Shown here: positions 51,844 through 61,173 of the stretch, one piece after another
Numbering within the stretch: the first letter of the stretch is position 1
Layout of the letters: each line of letters opens with the position of its first letter
Origin: Bacteroidetes bacterium OLB9
Lineage (GTDB): Bacteria > Bacteroidota > Bacteroidia > Chitinophagales > Saprospiraceae
DNA length: 64,000 nt
Reading direction: 5' to 3'
Assembly (NCBI GenBank): GCA_001567255.1
Contig: LNBW01000056.1
Span: 1 to 64,000 of the forward strand
Notes under the pieces: model-generated
What the model saw: the letters and a program-made list of their open reading frames with translations, nothing else
The model's database searches: none
Told to the model about the DNA's origin: nothing
Position numbers and translations under genes: made by a program

Positions 51844-52968
51844 TTATTTACATATATTATTGATGTGGGCAGTCGCCGGTTCATAGCCCAGTCGAGCAGC
51901 ATCTTTGATATCGGAGCATGCTTTGCCTACTTCTTGTAATTTTGTGTACACATTAGCGCGATTAAAGTAGGCTTCCGGCAGGTTTTTGTTAAACTTTAAT
52001 GCATCATCAAAGTCAGAAAGTGCACGATGATAATCGCCTAATTCCAAATAGCAAATGCCACGCTGCAAGTAAAGCTTTTCATTTTTGCTATCCGTGGAAA
52101 GCAAATAGGTGTATTCAACAATGGCCTGGTCAAATTTCTTCAGATTGTATGAAACCAAAGCCTTGTTTTTTCTAGCCGCTTCATATTTTGGGTCAAGCCC
52201 AAGACAAATATCAAAATCAGCTGCAGCACCATTCAAATCTTCCATCATAAGCTTAGCAAATCCCCGATAATAGTACAGTTCCGGCTTGGAAGCGGCTTTT
52301 TTTATGGCCAGTGAAGCTTCGGCTATCACCTCTGGCCATTGATTATTTTGTGCGTATAATCGTGTTTTCTCAATACTGGGCGCTACTTCACTCGGTTTAA
52401 TGTCAGCAGCAGCATTAAAATCATCTAGCGCACCATGCCAGTCACCGTCATTTTGCTTGCAAATGGCACGATTAAAAAACACAGTATAGTTGTGCAATCC
52501 TCTAATTATGGCCTGATTAAAATCTTCAATGGCTTCTGCATATTTTTCTATTTTCATGTACGCACTTCCTCGCTGGTTATAGGCTTGCTTATTGCCAGCG
52601 TCCATATTAATCAATACAGTAAGCGTCTGAATAGCCTGCTGATAATCTCCCTTGATCAACTGAGCATTGCCCTTATAGAGATAAGCTTCTTTTAGTGTAG
52701 GATTTATTGTAATTGCTTTGCTGTAATCGTCGATGGCTTCATTGAGATTCCTCATTTGCATAGCACAACCAGCTTTAAAATACCATGCTTTAGCATTTTG
52801 TTGGTCATATTCTAGGCAAGTTCCAAATGCAGCATGCGCAAGTTCGTACTTTTTCAATCGGAAATACTCCATCCCCTGATTATAAAACTCATTAGAATTA
52901 AAGTCTGACTGACTTTTCAACAAGCCATGACTCCAAAAAATGATTGTAAACAATATCAGATTCTTCAT
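51844..52968 (-). CDS. Secreted tetratricopeptide-repeat protein
   Basis: Exported protein made of roughly nine TPR units of 34 residues (for example NEAIDDYSKAITINPTLKEAYLYKG, AIEDFNQAIIRGLH, GALDDFNAAADIKPSE, HRALSDFDDALKFNKNLPEAYFNRAN). I chose the start at 52968 (MKNLILFTIIFWSHGLLKSQ, a signal peptide); the longer open frame to 53034 begins before it. TPR proteins act as scaffolds; the partner is unknown. It is divergent from fni. A final Cys-rich turn (GKACSDIKDAARLGYEPA) is present. Confidence 0.85.
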   Translation of the reverse strand: MKNLILFTIIFWSHGLLKSQSDFNSNEFYNQGMEYFRLKKYELAHAAFGTCLEYDQQNAKAWYFKAGCAMQMRNLNEAIDDYSKAITINPTLKEAYLYKGNAQLIKGDYQQAIQTLTVLINMDAGNKQAYNQRGSAYMKIEKYAEAIEDFNQAIIRGLHNYTVFFNRAICKQNDGDWHGALDDFNAAADIKPSEVAPSIEKTRLYAQNNQWPEVIAEASLAIKKAASKPELYYYRGFAKLMMEDLNGAAADFDICLGLDPKYEAARKNKALVSYNLKKFDQAIVEYTYLLSTDSKNEKLYLQRGICYLELGDYHRALSDFDDALKFNKNLPEAYFNRANVYTKLQEVGKACSDIKDAARLGYEPATAHINNICK

Positions 52969-53061
52969 TGAAAAAAGGTAATTCAGGGATAATCCGACCT
53001 GCGTGGGGGAAGGTAGTGCAGGTTTGTACTGCAAAAATGAAAATAATACTTTGATTTATAT

Positions 53062-53069
53062 TACTTTTG
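53062..53069 (+). promoter_or_regulatory. Promoter -7 box TACTTTTG of fni
   Basis: TAnnTTTG match 33 bases before ATG 53102, supporting that start over the longer frame from 53003. Confidence 0.45.
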
Positions 53070-53101
53070 ACCTCAAATTTTATGAATATATCTTAGAAAT
53101 A

Positions 53102-54142
53102 ATGGAATACCCTATCCATTCTGATAGCGAAAACAAGGATTTGAATGCTCAAAACCGAAAAAAGGACCATATCGACCTGGCTTTTAAATCAAGGATGCCA
53201 GTCCACGAGATCGACCATCGGTTTTATTATGAGCCTATGATGTCCGCTCATCCACAAGATATGCGCGCACTTGAAACACACATTGCAACAAAAGCAATGA
53301 AGGCTCCAATATGGGTTTCCAGTATGACAGGCGGTACTAAAATGGCTTCTGTCATCAATGCCAATCTGGCACGTGCATGTGGTGAGTTTGGTCTAGGAAT
53401 GGGTTTGGGCTCGTGCCGTCAATTGCTATTCAGTGACGAATATCTAGGAGATTTTCAAGTCAGAAAATGGATGGGCGATCAGCCGCTATTTGCCAATCTA
53501 GGTGTAGCTCAGGTAGAAAGACTCATCGAAAACAATCAGTTGTACAAGATCAGTGAACTCATCCATAAGCTGGATGCTGATGGACTCATCGTTCATGTCA
53601 ATCCGATACAAGAATGGCTACAACCGGAAGGCGACCGATATAAAAAACCACCACTACAAACGATTGAAACCCTGCTGGAAAGAATAGATATAAACATCAT
53701 AGTCAAGGAGGTAGGCCAGGGCATGGGGCCGGAAAGTTTAACAGCACTCCTGCATCTACCACTCACTGCACTGGAATTTGCGGCCAGTGGTGGCACTAAC
53801 TTTGCACTGATCGAGCTATTCAGGTCATCGCCTGAAATGTCGGACAATTATCAGCCACTGGCACATCTGGGACATTCAGCAGAAGAAATGATCCTAATGA
53901 CCAATAATATTGTGTCAGCAAATGATGCTGCGGTCTTATGCAAGCAAATTATCATCTCTGGTGGTGTAACTAATTATCTGGACGGCTACTACCTTACTGA
54001 ACAGTCCATACTACCGGCTATCTACGGTCAGGCATCCGGCTTTCTCAAGCACGCTATGGGTGATTATGAAACACTGCATCAGTATGTATCCATGCAATTG
54101 AACGGCCTTCTATTGGCTAAAACATATTTGAAAATCAAGTAA
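53102..54142 (+). CDS. fni: Isopentenyl-diphosphate delta-isomerase, type 2 (FMN)
   Basis: Interconverts IPP and DMAPP using FMN and NADPH; needed to start isoprenoid chains in organisms with the mevalonate route. The start is ATG 53102 (MEYPIHSDSENKD); 33 more codons upstream are open but non-conserved. Features: NRKKDHIDLAF, WVSSMTGGTKMASVINANLARACGEFGLGMGLGSCR in pieces (FMN/phosphate loops), QPLFANLGVAQ, HVNPIQEWLQPEGD, VKEVGQGMGPESL, ALEFAASGGTNF and ISGGVTNYLDGY. It lies 13 bases before the HMG-CoA reductase gene, making an isoprenoid operon. Confidence 0.94.
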   Translation: MEYPIHSDSENKDLNAQNRKKDHIDLAFKSRMPVHEIDHRFYYEPMMSAHPQDMRALETHIATKAMKAPIWVSSMTGGTKMASVINANLARACGEFGLGMGLGSCRQLLFSDEYLGDFQVRKWMGDQPLFANLGVAQVERLIENNQLYKISELIHKLDADGLIVHVNPIQEWLQPEGDRYKKPPLQTIETLLERIDINIIVKEVGQGMGPESLTALLHLPLTALEFAASGGTNFALIELFRSSPEMSDNYQPLAHLGHSAEEMILMTNNIVSANDAAVLCKQIIISGGVTNYLDGYYLTEQSILPAIYGQASGFLKHAMGDYETLHQYVSMQLNGLLLAKTYLKIK

Positions 54143-54155
54143 TACGTGGAGCGCG

Positions 54156-55481
54156 ATGAAATCAAAAAGTGTCAAAGGCTTTTCAAAATTTTCAAAATCA
54201 GAAAAAATCAGCTGGCTGATCTCCAACTATCTCCATAATGACCCGGAGGCAGAGTCAATCATCAGCGAATTCCGGCTTCAAAATCATAGCGTACAAAAAA
54301 CACTCGATGGCTTCAGCGAAAATACCATCAGCAATTTCATCATCCCTTACGGGCTGGCGCCTAATTTTCTCATTGACGGTGAAGTTTATTGTGTGCCAAT
54401 GGCCATCGAAGAGAGTTCAGTGGTGGCTGCAGCAGCATCAGCCGCTAAGTACTGGCAAGACCGTGGAGGATTCACCACTAAGATCATAGGTACTGTCAAA
54501 ATCGGTCAGGTACACTTTAAGTGGTCAGGTGACAAGCAGTTATTGTATCGACTTTTTCCGACGATCCGAGAACTTCTCATCGACAATACAGCGCATATCA
54601 CACAAAATATGATCAAACGCGGCGGAGGCATACTGAATGCTGAATTGCTTGACTTCACGGATGAAGAACCGGGGCTGTATCAAATCCGCGCTTATTTTGA
54701 GACCTGCGACTCTATGGGTGCTAATTTTATCAATTCTGTTCTGGAATGCTTTGCCGATACCCTGGAGACGATCTTCCTGCATCATAAGGATATACCTGAC
54801 GAACACCGAGACATTGACATCATCATGTCTATTTTATCTAACTACACACCACAATGCCTGGTACGTGCCGAAGTCAGCTGTAAAATCAGTGAACTCGGTA
54901 CTTTTGCTAATGGTATGCTGGCCCATCAATTAGCCGAAAAATTCAGAATGGCTGTTCGTATTGCACAAATCGATCCGTACAGAGCAACTACCCACAACAA
55001 AGGTATTTATAACGGCATAGATGCTGTCGTGCTGGCTACCGGCAATGACTTCAGAGCGATAGAAGCTGCCGGACATACTTATGCTGCCCGCGATGGTCAG
55101 TACAGAAGCCTGAGTTACTGCGAAATTGAGGATGAAACTTTCAGGTTCTGGCTGGAAGTACCGCTAGCACTAGGCACTATCGGTGGTCTGACCTCACTAC
55201 ATCCATTGGCTAAAAAAACACTTGAGATTCTCGGCAATCCATCGGCAGAAAAGCTGATGAGAATCATTGCCTCTGTCGGCCTTGCCCAAAATTTTGCAGC
55301 AGTCAAGTCGCTGGTTACCACCGGCATTCAGCAAGGACACATGAAAATGCACCTGATGAATATCCTTAACCAGTTGCAAGCATCAGATAGCGAGATAGAA
55401 GCTACTGTGCGCTTCTTTGAGGACAAGGTAATCTCCTTTGCCGGTGTGAGAGATTATGTTGATAGCCTACGACAGTCATGA
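54156..55481 (+). CDS. Hydroxymethylglutaryl-CoA reductase, class II
   Basis: Converts HMG-CoA to mevalonate, the committed step of isoprenoid synthesis; 441 residues, the bacterial class II type. Motifs: PMAIEESSVVAAAASAAKYW (catalytic Glu), CDSMGANFINSVLE, TTHNKGIYNGIDAVVLATGNDFRAIEAAGHTYAARDGQ in pieces (catalytic Asp/Lys region) and PLALGTIGGLTSLHPLAKKTLEIL (His region). It is a partner of fni just upstream, so the two likely feed uppS and quinone synthesis by the mevalonate route. Whether it runs in the synthetic or the degradative direction cannot be told from sequence; the fni neighbour argues for synthesis. Confidence 0.94.
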   Translation: MKSKSVKGFSKFSKSEKISWLISNYLHNDPEAESIISEFRLQNHSVQKTLDGFSENTISNFIIPYGLAPNFLIDGEVYCVPMAIEESSVVAAAASAAKYWQDRGGFTTKIIGTVKIGQVHFKWSGDKQLLYRLFPTIRELLIDNTAHITQNMIKRGGGILNAELLDFTDEEPGLYQIRAYFETCDSMGANFINSVLECFADTLETIFLHHKDIPDEHRDIDIIMSILSNYTPQCLVRAEVSCKISELGTFANGMLAHQLAEKFRMAVRIAQIDPYRATTHNKGIYNGIDAVVLATGNDFRAIEAAGHTYAARDGQYRSLSYCEIEDETFRFWLEVPLALGTIGGLTSLHPLAKKTLEILGNPSAEKLMRIIASVGLAQNFAAVKSLVTTGIQQGHMKMHLMNILNQLQASDSEIEATVRFFEDKVISFAGVRDYVDSLRQS

Positions 55482-55540
55482 TACCTGCTGATTCATCAGA
55501 TAATCGGCCACCTAGATAAAAAATCAGTAAAAATATTTAT

Positions 55541-55567
55541 TTTGTTGATTATTTCGTCGTATATTTG
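55541..55567 (+). promoter_or_regulatory. Candidate dinB promoter (TTTG ... TATATTTG)
   Basis: TATATTTG at 55560-55567 with a TTTG 15 bases upstream. A transcript starting near 55573 would begin almost exactly at the hairpin at 55578-55629. Confidence 0.5.
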
Positions 55568-55577
55568 TTAAGTATTT

Positions 55578-55629
55578 CGGAATACTCAAGGCGATTGCTT
55601 ATAAATAAGCTGTTCTTGCCGATATTCCG
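55578..55629 (+). promoter_or_regulatory. Structured 5' leader of dinB (nested hairpins)
   Basis: CGGAATA at 55578 pairs with TATTCCG ending at 55629; inside, CAAG pairs with CTTG and GCTTAT with ATAAGC. The three stems are nested in order. It lies 45 bases before the dinB start codon. Its function is unknown; an operator-type palindrome at DNA level is an alternative. Confidence 0.5.
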
Positions 55630-55674
55630 TCAGAGACCGATTGATTACATTTACACTTTCAGACTTGACAGCTT

Positions 55675-56820
55675 ATGTATGACCGTGCCGTTTTACATCT
55701 CGACCTTGACTCCTTTTTTGTATCCGTAGAGTGCTTAAAAAACAGCAGTCTCCTCGGCAAACCGCTGCTCATCGGCGGTACCAGTCAGCGAGGCGTTGTA
55801 GCCTCATGCAGCTATGAAGCCCGACGCTTTGGTGTACACTCGGCTATGCCTATGAAAATGGCACTACGACTATGCCCACAAGCCATCGTACTACGGGGCG
55901 ACATGGACAGCTATACGCAGCACAGTGCCATCGTCACAGAGATTATCGCAGAGACTGCACCGACTTACGAGAAAGCATCCATCGATGAGTTTTATCTCGA
56001 CCTTACCGGTATGGATCGGCACTTTGGCTGCTACCAGTGGTCATCAGAGCTACGCCAGAAAATCATCAGAGAGTCTGGTCTGCCAATATCTTTCGGCTTG
56101 TCGATCAATAAGACTGTATCTAAGATAGGTACCGGCGAAGCCAAGCCCAACGGAACAAAATACATACCTAATGGTACCGAAAAAAACTTTCTGGCACCGC
56201 TGCCCGTAAAAAAAATACCAGGTATCGGAGAGCAAACCTACAAGAAACTCAGCTTCATGGGCGTGCGCTTTATCTCGACACTTAGCGCAGTACCTATCCG
56301 ACTATTAGAGAGAGAATTTGGCAAGCCCGGACGCACACTATGGGAACGAGCTAATGGCATCGACCCGACACCGATTGTGCCTTATCATGAGCAAAAATCC
56401 ATCTCCAAAGAGCATACATTTACCGAAGATACACTCGATGTGCGCATGATGAAAGATCTGCTACTCGGCATGGCTGATAAGCTCTCCTTTGAGCTACGGA
56501 CTGCAGGAAAACTTACTTCGACCGTCACCGTCAAAATCCGCTACGCCGACTTCAATACCTATACCCGGCAGAAGAGTATATCCTATACTGCTAATGACCG
56601 CATCCTCGGGCAGCACATATTGGAAATCTTTGACAAACTCTACGAGCGGCGACAGCTCATCCGGCTCATCGGCGTCAAATACAGCGGTCTGGTACAAGGC
56701 AATACCCAGATCAATCTCTTTGATGACACTGTGGAGCATATCCGTCTCATGCAACAGATGGACCGTATCCGCAAGCGCTTCGGTGCCGATGCCATCATGC
56801 GTGCAAGTAGTATTTTCTAG
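55675..56820 (+). CDS. dinB: DNA polymerase IV (Y-family, DinB)
   Basis: Lesion-bypass polymerase of 381 residues. HLDLDSFFVSVECL (catalytic Asp), SCSYEARRFGVHSAMPMKMAL, RGDMDSYTQHSAIV, YEKASIDEFYLDLTGMD (second catalytic Asp-Glu), FGLSINKTVSKIGTGEAKPNG, PVKKIPGIGEQTYKKL and the little finger domain with SKEHTFTEDT mark it as PolIV. The C-terminus lacks a clear beta-clamp motif of the QLxLF type except QINLFDDTV. The gene is visibly richer in G and C than its surroundings (one 60-base line sampled: 57%), which hints at transfer or strong codon selection. A structured leader precedes it. Confidence 0.95.
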   Translation: MYDRAVLHLDLDSFFVSVECLKNSSLLGKPLLIGGTSQRGVVASCSYEARRFGVHSAMPMKMALRLCPQAIVLRGDMDSYTQHSAIVTEIIAETAPTYEKASIDEFYLDLTGMDRHFGCYQWSSELRQKIIRESGLPISFGLSINKTVSKIGTGEAKPNGTKYIPNGTEKNFLAPLPVKKIPGIGEQTYKKLSFMGVRFISTLSAVPIRLLEREFGKPGRTLWERANGIDPTPIVPYHEQKSISKEHTFTEDTLDVRMMKDLLLGMADKLSFELRTAGKLTSTVTVKIRYADFNTYTRQKSISYTANDRILGQHILEIFDKLYERRQLIRLIGVKYSGLVQGNTQINLFDDTVEHIRLMQQMDRIRKRFGADAIMRASSIF

Positions 56821-56961
56821 TATTTATCCTAAATGACGCATTATATATTTTATTCCATGAAAATGCTCTTTTGTATCTATTCATAACAAAGTCCAATGAG
56901 TAATTCGGGGTTAACGATAGGTATGTATATGTAAAAAAATGGCACTTTGTCAGAAAAACCC

Positions 56962-56969
56962 TATTTTTG
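56962..56969 (+). promoter_or_regulatory. Promoter -7 box TATTTTTG of the PKD protein gene
   Basis: Its location, 25 bases before ATG 56994, supports that start and excludes the earlier in-frame Met at 56967. Confidence 0.55.
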
Positions 56970-56993
56970 TATATTAATACAATCTTTACTCTG

Positions 56994-58667
56994 ATGAAAA
57001 GGAACAAACTTTTACAATTTAGCTCATTTTTTTATGGCACTTTTATGTTGTTGTTCGTCGGCATCCATCCGGTTGCAGGCAATCATATACCTACGATAGG
57101 TGCATCACCCTGCGACATTGATATCGACTTTGACTACGAAATCCAGGGTACAGATGTGGTATTTACCGCAAAAACCAGCGATATGCAGAATACCGATATA
57201 TATCGGTGGGACTTCGGTGATAACACAAGATCTGAAGGCCTTCGCACCAAAAAAGCATTCCATCATAGTGGTGACTACAAAGTTTGTTTGACCGTATTTA
57301 GAGTGGATGCCGATTCAGAGGATCGGGTTTGTAGTAAGTCCATCTGCAAAATTGTCAAAATCAGCGGTGATGACGATCCATGTGATATCAGGGCTGCCTT
57401 CAAAATAGACATTTCAAATGGCACCGTTGTGTTCCATGCTTCAAGCAACAATCCTCAAAATACCGATAGGTACATATGGGAATTTGACGATAACACAAGA
57501 GCCTCCGGAGCTATTACAAAAAAAGAATACCGAAAAAATGGCGAATACAAAGTCTGTCTGACCGTAATCCGCCCAACTAACGACACTGACAACCAGGTTT
57601 GTTCAAATCGTATCTGTCAGACATTTAAGATTACTGACCTTGATGATCCATGCGATATCATTGTCGATTTTAAATACGAAATCACAGGTGGTAAAGTAAG
57701 ATTTGTAGCAGGAGGACGTGACATACAAAACACCGATCAATATATTTGGGAGTTTGGTGATGGTACCAGAGCAAAAGGCATTGAAGCATTTAAAGAATAT
57801 CGCAAAAATGGTGTATATAGAGTTTGTCTGACGGTCATTCGTCCGGTAAAAGATCAGGACAGACTAGCTTGCAGCAAAACAATATGCAAGGTCATCAGAA
57901 TTACAGATGCACCTGACGACTGCAACATAAAACTGGACTTCAAATTGGACATATCAGGAGATATTTTATATGGAGAGGCGCGATCATCTGCAAGTAGCAA
58001 TGCTAAGTACTTATGGGAAATCAGCGATGGTACTCGCGGAGAAGGTCAAGCGTTCAAACATCAATTCCGAAGTAATGGAATATATAAAGTTTGTGTTACA
58101 GTCATTGAAAGACAAACTGTTACAAGCATCACCCAGAATTGTAGTGCTACAGTATGTAAAAGAGTGGTCATCGGAGATCCTATTTTAGAGACAGATTGTC
58201 CGATTAAAGTTGACTTTCAATATACTGAAGGTAGAGGTGGTGTAGTCTTCCAAGGAAGAAGCAACGAAACAGATGTTGAGTACTTCTGGGAGATAAACGA
58301 CGCAAACACAACGCGACTTACCGGTTCTACCATAAATGTAAATCTTGCTCCCGGCACTTATACTGTGTGTCTTATTGCAGTGAGTAAATCCCATGATTGT
58401 AAGCAGCGTATTTGCAAGCGAGTGACAATCGGCAAGACTGATGGTAGAATTTCGCCTGTACCAGCTTATGACATTATCAATGTACATTCAGACAAAGAGA
58501 TAGATAGCTATAAACTTTTTGGCGCCAGTCAAAACCCGATACATGAAGGTGTAGTCAATAGTACAGCAACGACGATTGACATCAGTGCACTTAGAACTGG
58601 AGTCTATTACCTCTTACTTTTTTATGCGGACGGTAGCACCTCTATTGACAAAATCATTAAATTGTAG
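56994..58667 (+). CDS. Secreted multi-PKD-domain protein with T9SS type A sorting domain
   Basis: Exported protein with a signal peptide (MKRNKLLQFSSFFYGTFML...GNH), four similar PKD-like domains of about 90 residues (each with CDI, NTDxYxWxFGDxTR, YRxxGxYKVCLTV and C-x-K/Q-x-(I/V)-C: e.g. IYRWDFGDNTRSEG, YIWEFDDNTRASG, YIWEFGDGTRAKG, YLWEISDGTRGEG), a fifth more divergent one (EYFWEINDANTTRL) and a type A T9SS tail (RISPVPAYDIINV, LFGASQNPIHEG, ALRTGVYYLLLFYADG). Each unit has two or three conserved Cys. Likely a surface protein for adhesion or sheath. A terminator follows. Confidence 0.88.
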   Translation: MKRNKLLQFSSFFYGTFMLLFVGIHPVAGNHIPTIGASPCDIDIDFDYEIQGTDVVFTAKTSDMQNTDIYRWDFGDNTRSEGLRTKKAFHHSGDYKVCLTVFRVDADSEDRVCSKSICKIVKISGDDDPCDIRAAFKIDISNGTVVFHASSNNPQNTDRYIWEFDDNTRASGAITKKEYRKNGEYKVCLTVIRPTNDTDNQVCSNRICQTFKITDLDDPCDIIVDFKYEITGGKVRFVAGGRDIQNTDQYIWEFGDGTRAKGIEAFKEYRKNGVYRVCLTVIRPVKDQDRLACSKTICKVIRITDAPDDCNIKLDFKLDISGDILYGEARSSASSNAKYLWEISDGTRGEGQAFKHQFRSNGIYKVCVTVIERQTVTSITQNCSATVCKRVVIGDPILETDCPIKVDFQYTEGRGGVVFQGRSNETDVEYFWEINDANTTRLTGSTINVNLAPGTYTVCLIAVSKSHDCKQRICKRVTIGKTDGRISPVPAYDIINVHSDKEIDSYKLFGASQNPIHEGVVNSTATTIDISALRTGVYYLLLFYADGSTSIDKIIKL

Positions 58668-58674
58668 TCTAACT

Positions 58675-58716
58675 AAAAACAGCCGCTATCAATCTACATG
58701 TAGCGGCTGTTTTTAT
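58675..58716 (+). terminator. Intrinsic terminator of the PKD protein gene
   Basis: AAAAACAGCCGCT (58675-58687) pairs with AGCGGCTGTTTTT (58702-58714), a 13-base stem ending in a T-run. Confidence 0.9.
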
Positions 58717-58878
58717 TAATCTTCTATGCTGCAAACTACACATTGAAAAAATATTTTAAAAATTATTGCTGCTTCAGGGAGCGTTTTTCAATTTTGCATT
58801 ATCTATACCAATAGAGCGCTCACCTTCCATAAGATAGTTCTCAAAATTTTATCATTCATTTTGTCAATAAAAAGAATA

Positions 58879-61152
58879 ATGCTTAATAGATTAATAATTT
58901 TCAGCGGCATCATTGCTATCATGGCTCTTTCGGGTTGTCATACTGATTATGATGACGAGACCAGAGAAGACCTTACTAAATTTACTGCTCAGGTGTATGA
59001 CGAGGTCAATGCTAGTATTCTTGGATATGTCTATGATGAAAATAACCACCCTATATCAGATGCTGATGTGGCCATATATAGTACCAGAACAAAAACAAAT
59101 AAGCACGGTGCATTCTTGATTAAAAATGCTAAAATGGATAGTCAGGGTACCTATATTAAAGTGATGAAAGAAGGGTATTTCCTGGGTTCAGATGTCGTAT
59201 ATCCGGTCACCGGACAAACTGCCACCTCAAGAGTTCAAATGCTCAAGGCAGATTTCAGTCAGTCTTTTGACAGTAAGGCAGGTGGCGATATCCTTCCATC
59301 TAATGGTGGTAAAATCATCTTTCCGGCAGATGCAATAGCAGATTCTAAAGGCAAACCATTTAGTGGCAAGGTGCTTGTGTCTGCACATTATCTCCATCCT
59401 AAAGACCGTCATTTTGGAGATATGATGCCTGGTGGCTTACTCGCAGATGCTGCCAATGGCAACACTGTGACTTTGGGCACGCTGGGTATGATGGCGGTAG
59501 AGTTGAGAAGTGATACCGGCGAAAAGCTTAATCTCCGTGAAGGTGCTCAAGCAATATTGCAGTTTCCGGCAGTGACAAGCTATAAGCCTGAAGCTATAGA
59601 ATTTTGGTATTTTGACGAAAACAAAGGCCGATGGAAAGAAGAAAGTGTAGCCCACCTAGAAGGCGATAAATACATAGCCAGTGTAAGTCACTTTAGTTTC
59701 TGGAATCTCGACAAACCCTATCCTCTTGTCCAGTTGTGTGGTAGTGTTTGGTACAATGAAGGCGGACCGGCCAGTTCATTATCTATAAAGGCAGAAGTCG
59801 AGGATTTAGGAGCTGCTTTTAGCTATACCAATAATGAAGGTAATTTTTGTGGCAAAGTACCTAAGGGTAAGGTTATAAAAATCACCGTTTACAGTAAATA
59901 TTGCAATGAAATTTTGGCTGAGAAAGTCATTGGACCATTGTCAGGAGATACGCAGATGGACAAAATCTTTGTTGATCCGCCTTTTGAATTTAGTATTTAT
60001 GGCCAACTGCACTGCAATGGCGAGGTACGTCAAGATGGTATCATTGTAGCACAAGTCGGAAAAGAAAGAATATTAGCTCGAACTGCGGAAGACGGATCTT
60101 TTACCATGAATTTATCCGCATTTATTTGTAATGAAAATGATAAAATAGACATTTTTGGCTTTGACAATGCTACTTCAGAGACTAGTCAGACGCTTACTTT
60201 TACCGAGATGCCTGACGATAAAGTAGATTTAAATATTTGTGATAGTGGATGTGGATTCACGGGTGAACTAGTATTTGATTGCGACAAAACGATTTCTGTG
60301 CAACTATCGAATGGTTCTGGCAATTATTCCTATCTTTGGAAGGACAATTCGACAAAACCTATATTTCATTTGCCTACTCTTCAGGATTCATTTCTCATCG
60401 GTGGCATCTTCTGCGTGACCGTCACTGACAATGGTAGCAAGAATTGTGCTAAGACATTCTGCAAAGAGATACAACCACTGGAGGTAGGTATCGAGATGAA
60501 CTGTGAGACAAAACGCATCAATGCCTATCCTCATGGCGGAAGTGGTCAATACTCATTTGTGTGGAGCAACGGTGATACAGATGATAATACCGAGTTAACT
60601 AACATCGGAGCATACTGTCTGACCGTCACTGACAGTGATGGATGCTCAAAGGTGAAGTGTGTCAATTTCAGCCCGATAACCATAGAAGATGATCCGGTTT
60701 CTTGCTCTAACAATTTTTATTCATTTTCCTCATCGACATTCGATCATGGATTTATTATAGGGCCGGGTGGAAATATTATCGGACAGCTAACTTATCCATT
60801 AAAAATCAATATATTTGAAGCCGGATTTGATTTTACTGTATCCGTAGGTAATAGCTATTGTAGAGAAGATGAAGACATTGATTTGCCTAGATTGATAAAT
60901 GGGTTGATGACTTCCGTAGTAAATACCTCTTGCGGTAATTGTAATGATGGGAAAATCAACATCAATCTGGATGCTTCGGCGCAATGCAAAGATTGTGAAG
61001 TAGGAACGGTTAAAGTCATCAAAGCAACAGACTACACTGATGTGACTTCACTGAACGATAGTAGCAGTCTGTCTAAAGGAATATATTATGTTGTAGTGAC
61101 CGATAAAAATACTGGTTGTTATGTAGCTTTTAATAAAACAGAAGTTAAGTAG
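58879..61152 (+). CDS. Large surface lipoprotein with carboxypeptidase-regulatory-like and SprB-like repeats
   Basis: Lipoprotein of 757 residues from ATG 58879 (MLNRLIIFSGIIAIMALSGC, lipobox Cys20; an in-frame TTG upstream adds six residues). A carboxypeptidase-regulatory-like domain (ASILGYVYDENNHPISDADVAIYS, about 40-110) is followed by a region with a ZU5-like look (DILPSNGGKIIFPADAI... FSGKVLVSAHYLHPKD, about 150-280), further beta domains (about 290-470) and two SprB-like repeats (SGNYSYLWKDNSTKPIF, GSGQYSFVWSNGDTDDN, each followed by YCLTVTDSDGC-type ends). It lies just before a sigma factor and its anti-sigma, 21 bases away, so all three may be co-transcribed. Confidence 0.8.
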   Translation: MLNRLIIFSGIIAIMALSGCHTDYDDETREDLTKFTAQVYDEVNASILGYVYDENNHPISDADVAIYSTRTKTNKHGAFLIKNAKMDSQGTYIKVMKEGYFLGSDVVYPVTGQTATSRVQMLKADFSQSFDSKAGGDILPSNGGKIIFPADAIADSKGKPFSGKVLVSAHYLHPKDRHFGDMMPGGLLADAANGNTVTLGTLGMMAVELRSDTGEKLNLREGAQAILQFPAVTSYKPEAIEFWYFDENKGRWKEESVAHLEGDKYIASVSHFSFWNLDKPYPLVQLCGSVWYNEGGPASSLSIKAEVEDLGAAFSYTNNEGNFCGKVPKGKVIKITVYSKYCNEILAEKVIGPLSGDTQMDKIFVDPPFEFSIYGQLHCNGEVRQDGIIVAQVGKERILARTAEDGSFTMNLSAFICNENDKIDIFGFDNATSETSQTLTFTEMPDDKVDLNICDSGCGFTGELVFDCDKTISVQLSNGSGNYSYLWKDNSTKPIFHLPTLQDSFLIGGIFCVTVTDNGSKNCAKTFCKEIQPLEVGIEMNCETKRINAYPHGGSGQYSFVWSNGDTDDNTELTNIGAYCLTVTDSDGCSKVKCVNFSPITIEDDPVSCSNNFYSFSSSTFDHGFIIGPGGNIIGQLTYPLKINIFEAGFDFTVSVGNSYCREDEDIDLPRLINGLMTSVVNTSCGNCNDGKININLDASAQCKDCEVGTVKVIKATDYTDVTSLNDSSSLSKGIYYVVVTDKNTGCYVAFNKTEVK

Positions 61153-61173
61153 AAGCCATGTCTAAAAATAAAT

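Noticed and set aside
53003..53101. N-terminal extension of fni from 53003
   Set aside because: It overlaps the promoter-like box, is not conserved in character and lies over the divergent TPR gene's upstream region.
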